Shown here: positions 33,101 through 44,900 of the stretch, in pieces
How the letters are laid out: each line of letters opens with the position of its first letter
Position numbering within the stretch: the first letter of the stretch is position 1
Origin: Onchocerca volvulus
Lineage: Eukaryota > Nematoda > Chromadorea > Rhabditida > Onchocercidae
Reading direction: 5' to 3'
Length of the DNA stretch: 64,000 bases
Assembly: GCA_000499405.2 (NCBI GenBank)
Contig: HG738137.1
Coordinates: forward strand, 14,687,661 to 14,751,660
Made by a program: the position numbers and the translations under genes
Notes under the pieces: model-generated
Told to the model about the DNA's origin: nothing
The model's input: the letters and a program-made list of their open reading frames with translations, nothing else
Databases searched by the model: none

Positions 33101-36100
33101 TTAAGAAGGAAGCTGGAAAGAAACATCAATTGGTATTGATCGTGCCAACTGAACTATTTCTGATAATTTCACAACCATTTTCGCAGCTTGATCTAAGTCA
33201 TCGCATGCAAGCATACGCAAGCCAGCAGCTGCAATTAGTGCTTTCGCTTCTTCAACACGAGTACCTAAACAAAAAAAAGAAAATGGTTTCTTTTCTTGTA
33301 TAAACAAGTTCTAGCTTATCTCTGCTCCCAGTTTTATCACTTCAACGATGAAATGTTTTGTTTTTAGCCTTTCATTACTTCTTCCTGTCCCTTCATCTAT
33401 AAAGCTTTCAATCCAACTATCAATCAACTCTGTGCTTAATTCAATGTTACATTGTTAACTACATTCCCTTAAATTATTTATGGTATAGTCACAATGTACT
33501 TTTCGACGTCCCTTCAAGTATATACCACCCATCTTTATAGTAAAGAAAAAATAAACTTCCGAGTAATGTGGAATATATGTCATAACATTCTTGAATGTTA
33601 TAACACAATATTTTGAACCATACATTTCTTATCAAACTAATGCTATGCTTAGCTTGATAAATATAAGTGCAAGAAAGACAAATATAGAATATATGACTGA
33701 TGTGGAATAAAACAGTAAGAAAAATAAAATAAATAAAAAGATGAAAAGCAATCTAAATTGAAAGAAACACATCGGATAAAGAGTTTTCTTCCAAAAAAAA
33801 TTTCTTCTCACAATATAAAAGCAAAAAGAAAAAGCAGAGTAAAAAATTAACCTTGCAAGCGAACAACAACAGGAATTTTGAGCTGAAGTTCATTAGCAAC
33901 ATTGATCATACCTTGCGCAATAACATCACAACGCATGATACCACCAAAAATATTCACAAGAATTGCATTAACCTGAAACAAAATAAAACAGACATTATAA
34001 TGCTTAAGTCATAATTTTCACTAAATTCTTATAAATTCAATTTCGATCCCACTGAAATATTTTGAAAAGAAATTGAGAACTGACAGTCTTTTTTTAACTT
34101 TCAGTTAGAAGTATAAAGAAAACTTCCTACCTTATCTGTATCGGCGGTAATGATTCGAAAAGCCTCAGCAGCCTGATCAACGGTAGCACTACCTCCAACA
34201 TCAAGAAAATTCGCTGGGTCACCACCATGATATTTGATAATATCCATAGTTGCCATTGCTAAGCCAGCTCCATTCACTGGAATTTTTATAATTCAATAAA
34301 AACGCACAATGAACATATTATAAATTCTAGAAATTGGCGCGTCAAAATTTCGGAAAAGATAACTCTCAAATTATTTTAAGAAATCCGGACATTAAAATTA
34401 CCCATGCAACCGATACTACCATCCAGTCGAATATAATTAAGATCAGCTTTTGCCGCGCGCAATTCCAAAGGATCTTGCTGTTGTTTATCTTCCATAGCAA
34501 ATAACTCTTTTTGCCGATGACTTGCATTTGAATCAACATTCAGCTTGCAATCCAAACAGTAAACTGTAAAAAAAAAAGGATAGAAAATTACGAAAATTTT
34601 AGATAAATTTATTGGCGCTAAATTTATAGGAAATGAAAAACAAAAATTCAGAAACTGAAAAAAATAAAATTAAACATAAATGCTTTGTTCTTTTGATTTG
34701 ATTCATTGAGATATGACTAAAGGTAAAATAACATTATTTGTTTTGACAAATTAATACCTGAGATGGATAAGTCTTCATGGATTTTCTAATGCTAAATTTC
34801 ATGATTAAATATGTAAAATTACTTCCCTCTAAAAATTAAGAGTTAAGTCAACCAGATAATTTAATTCAATATTCCATTTAACAAATTAATTTAAAAGATA
34901 CAGAAAAATTTTGAGAGTTAAATTCGCCTCACATAAAAATTTCAACAAGTAAAGCAATATCTCAATGGATAACATGAACAGCATCGCTTGTGAAAGCCCA
35001 AAGATCGTTAAAATTCAAGAATTTATTAAAACCAACGATTTCCATTAATATCTTCGGCCATTGGATTGATTTCAATAAGTGTTGCATCATATTTAATAAA
35101 CAAATTATATAATTGCTTAAAAATATCCGCTGCTTGTACCATGAGATTATCCTGAAAATCTACTCAGTCAATCATTGTTAGTTTCATCAAATCAGAGCTA
35201 GCATAAGAATGATGGAGCTTAAGGAGCTCAGGTTTTATTTCATATTATAAGATATTGAGTTGTCGGTCTCTCTGGATTGGAAAACTATTTATAATTCTCG
35301 CGACAGAGAAAAAAACAATCAATGTCGGAACTTTTGCTTAAATACGAGGCTTGTATAAAATTAGTTTTTGATTTATTAGTAGCTTTTCTCGTTTCGATTA
35401 TGGATAAGTGAAAACAAAAAAAAGAAGTATTTCTTTAACCTTTAACTTTGAAAATCTAGAAAAAAAGAACCTTGAAACCCATTCGATCGGCCATTGAACT
35501 GGCTTCTGCATCTGTCATGCCTTCAAATATATCGATTGGGCATTTGACGATAGCGTTAGGATCTTTGGCAGCTACTTCTTCAATGTTAACACCACCTTTC
35601 GACGACCCTATAGCTACTGGACCCTGTAATAATGAATACTTTGTTCAGAAAAGGGTGAAGACCTTTATCAAAAATAAGTAAATATGGAAAAGTAAAATAA
35701 AAGAGAAATATTTCGAAAAAAGGAAAAATATATAGTGACCGGAAAAATATTCTTAAAAAAACTGAAAAATTATATATGCAGCTAAACCAGAAAAAAAAAG
35801 AAAAAGAAAAAGAAAAGAGAAATCAAACTTGCATTTAAAAAATGCAATTTCATGACATGAACTTACTCCGGTATGTCGATCCATTGTAATGGAGAAATAG
35901 AATTCTCGCCGTGTAAATAATCGCTTGCAAATCATTACTTCATCACAAAGCTTACCAAGCGCGCCTGTTTGTTTAGTGAAAATTTTCGAGCCCAACATCA
36001 TTGAAGCTTTTTCACGTGCTTCTTCAGGACTAGAAAATTTAATGTGGCATTCTAAGAACAAAAAATAATAAGACCTGATGAGTTTTTTGTGTTTCATTTC

Positions 36101-36879
36101 CTATTTTTCTGGAAAAGAAGCTAAAAAGAAACTTACGAAAAAACGAGTTGTACTCCACCTTCTAAACCTGATTCAAAATATCCTTTTCCTCGTCCACCCG
36201 TCAATACTTGAGCTTTAACAACAAGATCTTTGCCACCTGCAATTAAATATACAAACAATGATATATGATTGATAGTCCTAAAAACTGCAATAATTAATCT
36301 TAATCATTGTAATAATTTCTACTTCAGTATAGTATAATCAATACAGTATAATTCTCAGAGACAATTTGTCGAAGATTAATACATTCTATAACAATTTTTA
36401 AGTTTTAAATATTATAAACTCACCAATTTTTCGAGCTTCCTCATATAATTCATCAGCATTTCGGGCAACACCAAACGGAGCAACAGGTATGTTAGCTTGT
36501 TTAAGTAATGACATACCTTGATGCTCTTTAAGACTTAATCTGCGTACAGCGGGTACCAAAGCCTGAGAGAAATAATAAAGATAATCAATCCGAATATTGT
36601 CTCTCACTGCTATATAGGCTATCTGTAGAATTTATTTTTAACAAGGCCATATATTATTCGTCAATCCAACCGACCGAATTTCGAAGAATTCGTTACTAAT
36701 TATCACGATTAAACTTCCATATGATAAATCTCAAAGATTCATTCTTACAGCATATCAACTTGTTTCTCATAAACTTCATTCTATACCAAACAGATATTTT
36801 AAATCTAATATTTTATGGAAATGTACGAAAAGAAAACCTTGTATGTTTTCAAGAATAACTTGCGATCTCGGCGAAACAT
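33101..36879 (-). CDS. suca-1: Succinyl-CoA ligase (ADP-forming) beta subunit, mitochondrial
   Basis: Beta subunit of the citric-acid-cycle enzyme that converts succinyl-CoA to succinate with ATP formation; it pairs with an alpha subunit in the mitochondrial matrix. Ten exons in transcript order: 36879-36838, 36562-36424, 36236-36137, 36029-35867, 35623-35471, 35151-35037, 34563-34402, 34276-34131, 33972-33852 and 33264-33101. All phases agree, giving 434 residues (human SUCLA2 463). The short first exon encodes a basic leader ([14 protein letters not shown]) typical of mitochondrial import. Then come the ATP-grasp part ([52 protein letters not shown]) and the CoA-ligase part ([48 protein letters not shown]). 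Similarity is closer to SUCLA2 than to the GTP-specific paralog as I recall them. The donor after exon 6 (C|GTTGGT) is the least certain junction. Confidence 0.96.
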
Positions 36880-36926
36880 TTTTAAAGTTATTGATAAAAA
36901 AACTTCTTGTGGATGGAGAAAATTAA

Positions 36927-36932
36927 CCTGAA
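36927..36932 (-). other. Probable trans-splice acceptor of succinyl-CoA ligase gene
   Basis: On the minus strand a TTTTTCAG acceptor ends at 36928, 48 bases upstream of the ATG, with no coding exon before it. This is consistent with SL addition and independent expression from its neighbours. Confidence 0.45.
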
Positions 36933-39900
36933 AAACAACATAAACAAAGGGATAATATAGATCATTCTATTATAATCGACCAGTGCATTAGTATACGTAA
37001 AAAAAAAAAAGTCTCTGCTGTGGAATAAAAGATGAATAACAAAAATTATCTAACAATAACTCGATTCAACAATTTTAGTAGAAATTAGGAATCATAGCAA
37101 AATCGAAAATCAGATTAGATGATAATTAGTATTATTAGCCAATATAAAGGAAAATCATATTAGGGAATAGAGAATATTTAGATTAAATTATTACAAAGTT
37201 AACTTAATTAATAAAATATGCCCTTTCTTGGCTTAATTAGTCCAATTTAATTAGTCAAAGTGCAAAAATTCAATAACTTTATATTAAATAAATATGTAGA
37301 TCATATTTTATGCTATAAAAAAAAAAACAAAAAGCAAAAAATAAATTTAACCCTAGTCAAGAGATTAACAATTGGATCAATGGTACTAAAAAAATTTTTT
37401 TAAAATCAATACACTAAATTATTTCATTGATTACGACAATGAACGCAATGCATGCTGCAAACTATTTTTCCATTTACATTGCACAACACACAACGCATTT
37501 CTCAACCTGCACAATGCAACAACACATTTCCGAGATGCAACGTCTATGCAATTTCTAGATCTTGAAATTGTTTATGAATAGAAAAAATGAAAATTTAATA
37601 GCAAAAACAAGTGAAACAAGAGAAATAATTATAATAAAGACAACAATAACAACAAATTAATAATAACAATAACGGCAACAACAAAAATAGCATAATTTTT
37701 TAACAAATTATTACCAAAAACTATCATAATAACAAACAATTCCAAATGTTTCGTTGGTAGAAAAAAAAAAAAAAACGAAAAAAAAAAGATTAAAACTTTG
37801 GAATAAAAATGAATTCATCTGGTTGTAGAAGCATTAATAAAATTTATGAATAAATTTACGATAAATTTTCAAGTTCATCACTTCATATCAAAAAATTTTT
37901 TGGAAAAGTAAATAATTTTATCAAAGATGCATTGTTTTGCTGATAAAATTTAGCATTGTCTTCATGAATTGATCAATCATTTGATAAAAATTATACACAT
38001 TGAAAATTTTGAAGTGTTATGAGAAATAGAAAAAAAAAATAGCTATAAATAATTAATATTTGAATTAAATTTATTATTTGGCCAAAAAATATCAAATATT
38101 CCAAGAGTCAATGTCAAAAGCTACTTAATTTCTTCCTTTCTGGCTAAAAATACAAAAAAAAAAATATGATTAATTGGCCAAAAAATATCAGAAATTTTGC
38201 ATTGAATGTTACAAGGTATTGATGTTTTTCTAGCTAATGTTAAAAAGTTTTCATAATAGAAATTCTAATTACTATCTAATTTCTTTTATCATTATAAATG
38301 AAACAGATAAACGAAAAAAAATAAATCATATATGAACAAAAATACTGAGAAACTATGCTATAAACTTTTAATTATATTGTCTTTGTCTTCAATATTTTCC
38401 TTTGATTTATTAAATTTCGGTAATAATATTTTTAAATTATTTTTTGATTATTAAATTAGATATTAATGAATCTCATTTCAATTATTTAATACTTCCTTTT
38501 TTTTTTTTTTTTTTTTGATAAAAAGCTGGTAAAAATTGCGATTGCGAAAATTATATTTTCCAAGTGGTAATTTTCACGGAATTTTGCGGGATGAAAAAAA
38601 AAAACTAATTTGACAATTGAAAGCTTGAGTTATAATATTAGTTCAAATGGTGCAGTATAAAATTAACCAAATATAGACTTTTTTTGTTAAATTTATAATT
38701 AAGAATTAAATAAAGATAATTTTCGGCATTAATTTAAGTAGGTGTAAACGAATAAATAGTGACAGAGAACAAAATTAAGGAACTAAAAAAATATTTTAAT
38801 GTCAAAATTTATCAAATAACTATATAAATTAAAAAAGTAAATGTTCGTTATGGCTTTTGACACAACGTTTCAGGTTCTTTATCGATTGATTTGAAATTTT
38901 GAAAAACACTGCATTCGAATCGGCGCGTGTTTACATTTTCATACACTTGTTGCACTTGTGACAGGTAAGACTAAGTGAGCGAATTTTTTATTTATAAAGA
39001 CCAGCGGGCCAGTCACGAGGAGCATTTGCGATCCATTTACGATTAGCTAGTAAATGATAAAGAACAATAATAATAATAGAAATTTGAATTTGAAATAATA
39101 AATTACAAATAACATTTAAATTTTGTTTGTCATTTTTTCAACTAATAGTTAATCATTTGGTTTTAATTTGTAATGAATTCGAAAATATGTTAAGTATGAA
39201 TCTGAATTTTTCTAAAAAAAAAAAAAGCAAGTATGAATATAAGAATATTTTTTAATAAATTTTTCACTACAAAACTAATTGCAGAAAGAAACAAATTATT
39301 AGTTATAATTTCCAGACAATAAATGATAAAGGAAAGAAGACAATAATAACAATAGTAATAATAGAAATTTAATTTGAAATAATAATTTATCACAAATATT
39401 GTCTATAATTTATTCAATTTCAATTGAACTTAATGTTGAATATTATTTTGTGCTTTCTTCATCATCATTTTCATCAAATTTCTCAATTCCAATTGCATTT
39501 TCATAAAAGTGCCCTTCGAGATATTTGTGTGCGTACTATAGTTTCGACCATATTTATCTTTATTTTAAAATTTCATTATTCGGTATTGTTGTTTTTTTTG
39601 AATGATTATCCTGACATTGTTATTGATTCGACCGTTGTGCTATAATAATTTTGCTAATGTTTTATAAGCATTTATAGCACGAAGAATAAAATGAACTAAT
39701 AAAATCAATCAGAAATAGGATAATATGAAAAAACTGGTATAACATTTCAATTATTATATCAAATAAAGTAAATGCTTTCCAACAGCTAATTTAAATTATT
39801 ATTTCAATGAATAATCAATGTGCATCATTTCTTGAAATACTTCATTTTTATTTATTTTACAAAAACGTTTATATATCAGAATTTTATCATTTCATCATCT

Positions 39901-40187
39901 TTAATGCCAAACAAAGAGGTTTATATTTGTTGGATAAGCAAAAAAAAAAAAAAAAATTCCAATAGCTAATTGAAATTTGTAACTTTCAATAAATAATTGT
40001 AATATGTTATTTTTTCTTATATTTTATTTTTCAGTTAATTCATTGAAAAATTTCATGGAAATCTACGTATTATATGTTAAAATTCCTGTTAACTTTTGTC
40101 ATTTGTCACTTACGCTATCTTCAAGCCAACAAAATAGTTGCACTATTTTACTTAATGATAAGTAATAAAAAGAGAACGATTTCAGTT
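36928..40187. other. Intergenic region
   Basis: AT-rich spacer. A CA/GCA-rich patch at 37440-37560 has repeated AATGCA/CAACGC words and a base content unlike the surroundings, but no long frame. A Helitron-like copy lies at 38818-39035. Open frames at 39190-39393 and 39424-39645 look like AT noise. The stretch 39650-40187 holds the 3' flank of the small membrane-protein gene. Confidence 0.6.
38818..39035 (+). repeat. Helitron-like dispersed repeat, copy 2
   Basis: It begins TATATAAATTAAAAAAGTAAATG and contains CAACGTTTCAGGTTCTTTAT, CGATTGATTTGAAATTTTG and GCATTCGAATCGGCGCGTGT in the same order as copy 1. Then comes TGTGACAGGTAA, a word also present at 43318 beside copy 4. Confidence 0.7.
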
Positions 40188-40715
40188 TCAAATAGATATG
40201 GTAAAATACTTTGCTATTGATTTCGTATTTTCTGAAATATCTTTATTTATTTGTTTATCCATTTTATATTTCTCTTTTGTTCTCTCCATTAATTCATCAA
40301 ATAATTGAACTTGTTCCTGTATTCGTTTCAATTTACTAAAGCAAAAATAATTTGAAAAGAAATGATTTAATCTAAATATTAATTTAAATTTGAAATAATA
40401 AATAAAATGCTTTACGGTAGCAAAATTTTTTTAGTATTAGAAATTGGTCAAGTTTAATTTTAGACAAAATTTATTAAATAATATGTTAAAATATTTTGAA
40501 TAAAAAAGGAAAAATACTTTTGTCGTGTACGATAGCGTATTATAATACTAAAAACAATTATGGAAAGGATAAAAAATGCTATCGAAATTATAATTACTCC
40601 CATAACTTTTGAGAATTCATATGATGTGTATCTGAAAGATCTATTTTTCTTCAACATATATTCTCATTGACAATTTTATTTTCAATTTTTTTTAAATAAT
40701 TTGAACATATTCACA

Positions 40716-40800
<85 letters not shown>

Positions 40801-40860
40801 CGATTTTTGTTTGCGATTAATATCTTACAAATTATTAATGGTCATCATTGAAACATTCAT
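40188..40860 (-). CDS. 97-residue single-pass membrane protein, unknown function
   Basis: Three exons in transcript order, 40860-40829, 40631-40518 and 40335-40188, join with matching phases (2, 2) and good donors (TTT|GTAAGA, AAA|GTATTT) and acceptors (CTTTCAG, GCTTTAG). The protein has a short extracellular or lumenal start (MNVSMMTINN). One membrane helix at about 20-42 follows (VIIISIAFFILSIIVFSIII), with a basic stop-transfer RYRTR after it. A charged, probably coiled-coil cytoplasmic segment runs to the end (RIQEQVQLFDELMERTKEKY). The ATG is directly preceded by an in-frame TAA that closes a 12-codon upstream frame. The gene is divergent from the phosphatase, with 0.75 kb between their acceptors. 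No family is recognised. The consistent splicing is the main support. Confidence 0.72.
40716..40792. repeat. Opposed poly(T) and poly(A) tracts
   Basis: About 27 T followed within a dozen bases by about 39 A, forming a near-perfect homopolymer palindrome. It lies in the first intron of the small membrane-protein gene. Confidence 0.9.
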
Positions 40861-40941
40861 TTATGAGCAACTGCCAATGCAACATTCTTCGATCATTGGA
40901 TTCGTTTTAATCTTGTAAATATCGTTACGATAAGAGAAAGC
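40861..40941 (-). other. Leader of the small membrane-protein mRNA with upstream frame
   Basis: A minus-strand acceptor (TGTTGCAG) ends at 40942. The following 81 bases lead to the ATG at 40860. Within them is ATG..TAA encoding MIEECCIGSCS, in the same frame and ending immediately before the main ATG. This arrangement could lower or regulate translation of the main frame. Confidence 0.45.
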
Positions 40942-41692
40942 CTGCAACAATAAATGCGCAAATATTTGCTGTTAAATAAAAATGGACGATTATTTATAAA
41001 GATAACCAAAACATTTTCAAATATGCATATTTTTTGACAAATATTTAAATGAATTTAAAAATTGAAAACATTATTCTGCAGTTTTTATGAAAATTGTCAT
41101 ATGCTTTATATGCTATCATCAAAACTTGAATAATTTCAACAGCAAAAATTTGCTTATTTATTTTCTGGAAAAATATACTTTTTATTAATTTATTTTTTTT
41201 TTTTATTATTACATATTATGCAAATTTTCCTTATTTATTATAAAAAGCTTTTGACATGAGAAATTCTTTCATTTCTAGAGTGTTAACAGACTTATTTGGT
41301 GATTTTACACTTGCAAATTAGCTTTTTCGAAAATGGAATACCGAAAATTGTTAATGGAAAAATTCATGAAAATGGTTCATATTATAGTGAAATTTTATTC
41401 TTTAATTCAGTAATGTTAATTAGAAATATATGCCTGAAAATCATACATTATTTGCCTGATTAATCAATTAAAATTCGAAATGCAATATATTTCAAATATG
41501 GAATAAGATTATTTATCAGCAATAAGATAGCAATAAGGTAATACTAAATATCAGAAATAACGAATATAAATATAAATAAAATTTGTTGATCCCAGAAAAT
41601 TTTCAGGAAAAATGAACAAAATTTTTACAAGTTTAATCGTTATGAAAAAAAAAAATGTGTGTGTAGTATCAATGATTTCCATACTTTTACAG
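40942..41692. promoter_or_regulatory. Divergent promoter region
   Basis: About 750 bases separate the leader of the small membrane-protein gene (-) from the acceptor CTTTTACAG at 41692 that precedes the phosphatase ATG (+). The position implies promoters for both genes. No TATA box or named factor site can be singled out in such AT-rich sequence. Confidence 0.4.
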
Positions 41693-41725
41693 TGATTATA
41701 ATTGTAAAATTAAAAATTGTAGAAG

Positions 41726-41895
41726 ATGCGTCAAAAAGAGGCACGTAGTGCAGCGGCAACTAAAAAGGAAGCTGCATTAGGTAGTTTGTCAATTTAATGA
41801 AAGACCAAAAATCAAATTTTGAAAAAAAAATAAACTACAGTTATACAGTATTTAATTAATTCAATTTTTCCAATCGTTGTTGAATGAAAATTGAA

Positions 41896-41943
<48 letters not shown>

Positions 41944-44900
41944 TTCTGAAGGAAAAAGTAAACGAGAAAGGAAAAAAGGAAAAGATGGTGATGAGAAGTC
42001 AATTAGAGCTGAAAAGAGTGAATTTTTTGGCACATTTTCCTTGAGAAGTAAGCGAGAACGGAAGCGGAAGAAAAAAGAAAGAGTGATTGAAAGTAAGAGT
42101 AGACGAGAAAAAAAGAAAATTACGGAGAAGAAACTTACGGTCTGTCTTCGTGTACTTCGTTTTTTCTTTAAATTTTTTCGATAATTTTTGTTAAATGTAA
42201 TCAAATAACAAATTATTAATATAGGCTTATTTTCATTGATATTGTATTTTCATGAAAAATTTCACGTTTTTACTTGAGATATTTAAATCTAAAAATCAAA
42301 AATTATTCATTTTATCGAATCGTTCGGTTATTTTTTCTATTTCAAATTGATTTTGTGATTTTTTCTTATTTCAAACCTTTTTTTTTTTTCTAATTTTTTT
42401 CTTATATCAAATTGTTTCAAATTCATTTTTTAATTCTTTCCTACTTCATCTTTTTTTTTTTTGATTCGTTTTTATTTCAAACTAGCTGGACCCAACGCTT
42501 CGCTTAGTCGATCCGGCTAGTCTATATAAATAAAAATGTTAACATTTGCTTAAAAGCTTAAATTTCCGAAACTTCTTAAGCGCACGCCATATTTATATCA
42601 GTTCAGAATCTTAGATGTCGGAAAGTTCTTACCCATTGCTTTGAAATTTTGACACAGCGTTGCATTCGAATACGTGCATGTTTTCGCACACGCGTTGCTG
42701 TAGCTCAGTCTAGTTAAGTGGAAAAAAAGAAGAGTGAAAGCGCATGTTTCTAGTGATAGGGAAGAAAACTGATATTTTATAATTTGATTGTATTTTGGTT
42801 GAATTGGAGATTGATTCTTGCTATTATGGTTCGGCTAGGTCAGCAATATATGTAAGGTTTTTCGTATCTTGTGTGACAGCAATGAATGCTGTTGAGAACG
42901 GTTTTATTGATTGATGAAGAGTGATTCGTCATAACAAACAATAATCAGAGAACATCCAGATAAATTGATCACTACGTTATTCTTTCTTTTGTCGCTGATA
43001 GAGAAGAATGCTATTCAAGTGTATTGGTGGATTGTTGCTATTGTTCCGTCGTTTTGAACTGTCGAACTGGAACTCTTCGAACTTCGAACTGTTGCTGTTG
43101 CTGGGTCGATCTTTGTCGCTTATCTGTGAATTGGAGTGTTTTGATGGTAAACATGTTTTTCGTCACTTTGAAATTATGTCGCGCCACTTCACCTTCAGTA
43201 TTTCTTGATCATCGTCAAACACGACTCTATGTTCAGCAGTCATGCGGCTACAATCATTTTGCATTCTTGTACAATCCAGCTGATAATCATATTTAAGCTC
43301 ATTTACTTTTGTCCTAGGTGTGACAGGTAAAAAAAAAAAAGTAGATTTTTCTATGCAGAAACAATGCGCCCATTCGAATGCAACATTAAATCAAAGTTTC
43401 AAATCAGGTGAATAAAAACTTGAAACGTTGCGTCAAAATGAACAACGAAATTTATGACAAAGAGACAATCCAAAACCTTACCTAATATTCGAAGTTAGAA
43501 AAATAACCCATAACTTGCTTGAACGAAACATTTTATCATACACTATCATGACTTCGACATTTCGACGACTTAACTACATCCCTCAGAAAGCAACAAATAA
43601 ATGAAAAAAATTAAACACATGCGAATGCAACGTTGTATTTCAAATTAATCGCTAAAGAACTTGAACGTTGTGTAAAAATGAATGTTAGAAGTACGCGTAG
43701 CAATAAAATCTGTCCGTTCATGAAGGCGTGGTAAAAGACGTGGTCAGTCTGCTCAGTTATTTTTACCTGTTACGGGCGTGAAAAAAAATATGTTCTATAT
43801 AAAAGGCAATTGGTAAAGAGGTTGCAAAGTTACATGGCAAGAAACAGCAACGATTTATATTTTGATTATATATTTAGATACAGATTTATTTTTGATTTTT
43901 TAATTTTTCTTTATTTCAAATTACTTCTGATTTTTTCCAATTTCAAATTGTTTTTTGTACCTTTCCTACTTTAAGTTTAATTTTTGATTTCAAATTTATT
44001 CCTTAAATACAGCTACTTAATTCATAAAATTATTGTGTATTAATTTTACGTAAATAATCGAATAAACTCAGCATTTCAGAATTTACATTTATGTTATCGT
44101 GCATTGTATTAAGTTAATTTCTGGTAAGAATAAATTTCGGATAACATTCAAATGTTCAATTTCAAATATTAATTCAACTTTAAAGCATTTTGAAACTATA
44201 TTTTCAGGAAGAAAAGTCGGTGAGAACGAAGAAAAAGAAAATAAGAGATTTTCCGGTTACCGATGAACAAAAAGAGAATTATTGTAATTTTTTAATGGTA
44301 ATAGATCTTATTTATTAATTTATGTCTGGGCAAATTTTTAGCAAATTTCTATTAAAAACATTTAACTTTTTCGCTACCAAACTGAGGAATTAATGGAAAT
44401 TTTGCATAATTGATATGGATCTCTTGAAGAGAATAATTAGATGAATTGTACAATTTGTGAAAAAAAAGAAAAAAAACAAGCGGTAAGTTTGCAATAATTT
44501 GAATCTCATCAATAATTAAAAATTATTGATACACATCATAGGAAAAAGCAAATTTTGCATGAATTTATTAAATTAATTTGATTATATCAATTTTGTTCAG
44601 GAAATGTTTAAACTAGGTGTAGAAGGAATCATAAAACAGTATCAGACCTATCTAAAAGCCTATATTCCACCAAATATATCACATACGGCATTCGATAAAA
44701 ATATCAAAAAAAATCGTTATAAAGGTTGATTTTAAATTTGATCTGATTTGATTTGATCTTTTTTTAAAATATGATTGATAGTTTATGCATCAATTGAGTT
44801 AAAATGTTGAATGTTAAAATAATATTTATAAAAGGAAGAAATTATGATGAAAATGTAAACGTTTTGACCAAACTATCGTTTGTTTTTATAATAATTGAAT

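Noticed and set aside
35472..35681. Plus-strand frame of 69 codons
   Set aside because: It is the antisense of a succinyl-CoA ligase exon.
40861..40941. Insulin-like A-chain fragment (EECCIGSC) on the minus strand
   Set aside because: The motif ends at a stop right away, no B-chain or second half exists nearby, and the segment is better explained as the leader of the small membrane-protein mRNA with a short upstream frame.
41812..42204. 130-codon minus-strand frame rich in Phe/Ser/Leu
   Set aside because: It runs through poly(T) and is the complement of the tentative Lys/Arg-rich phosphatase exon.
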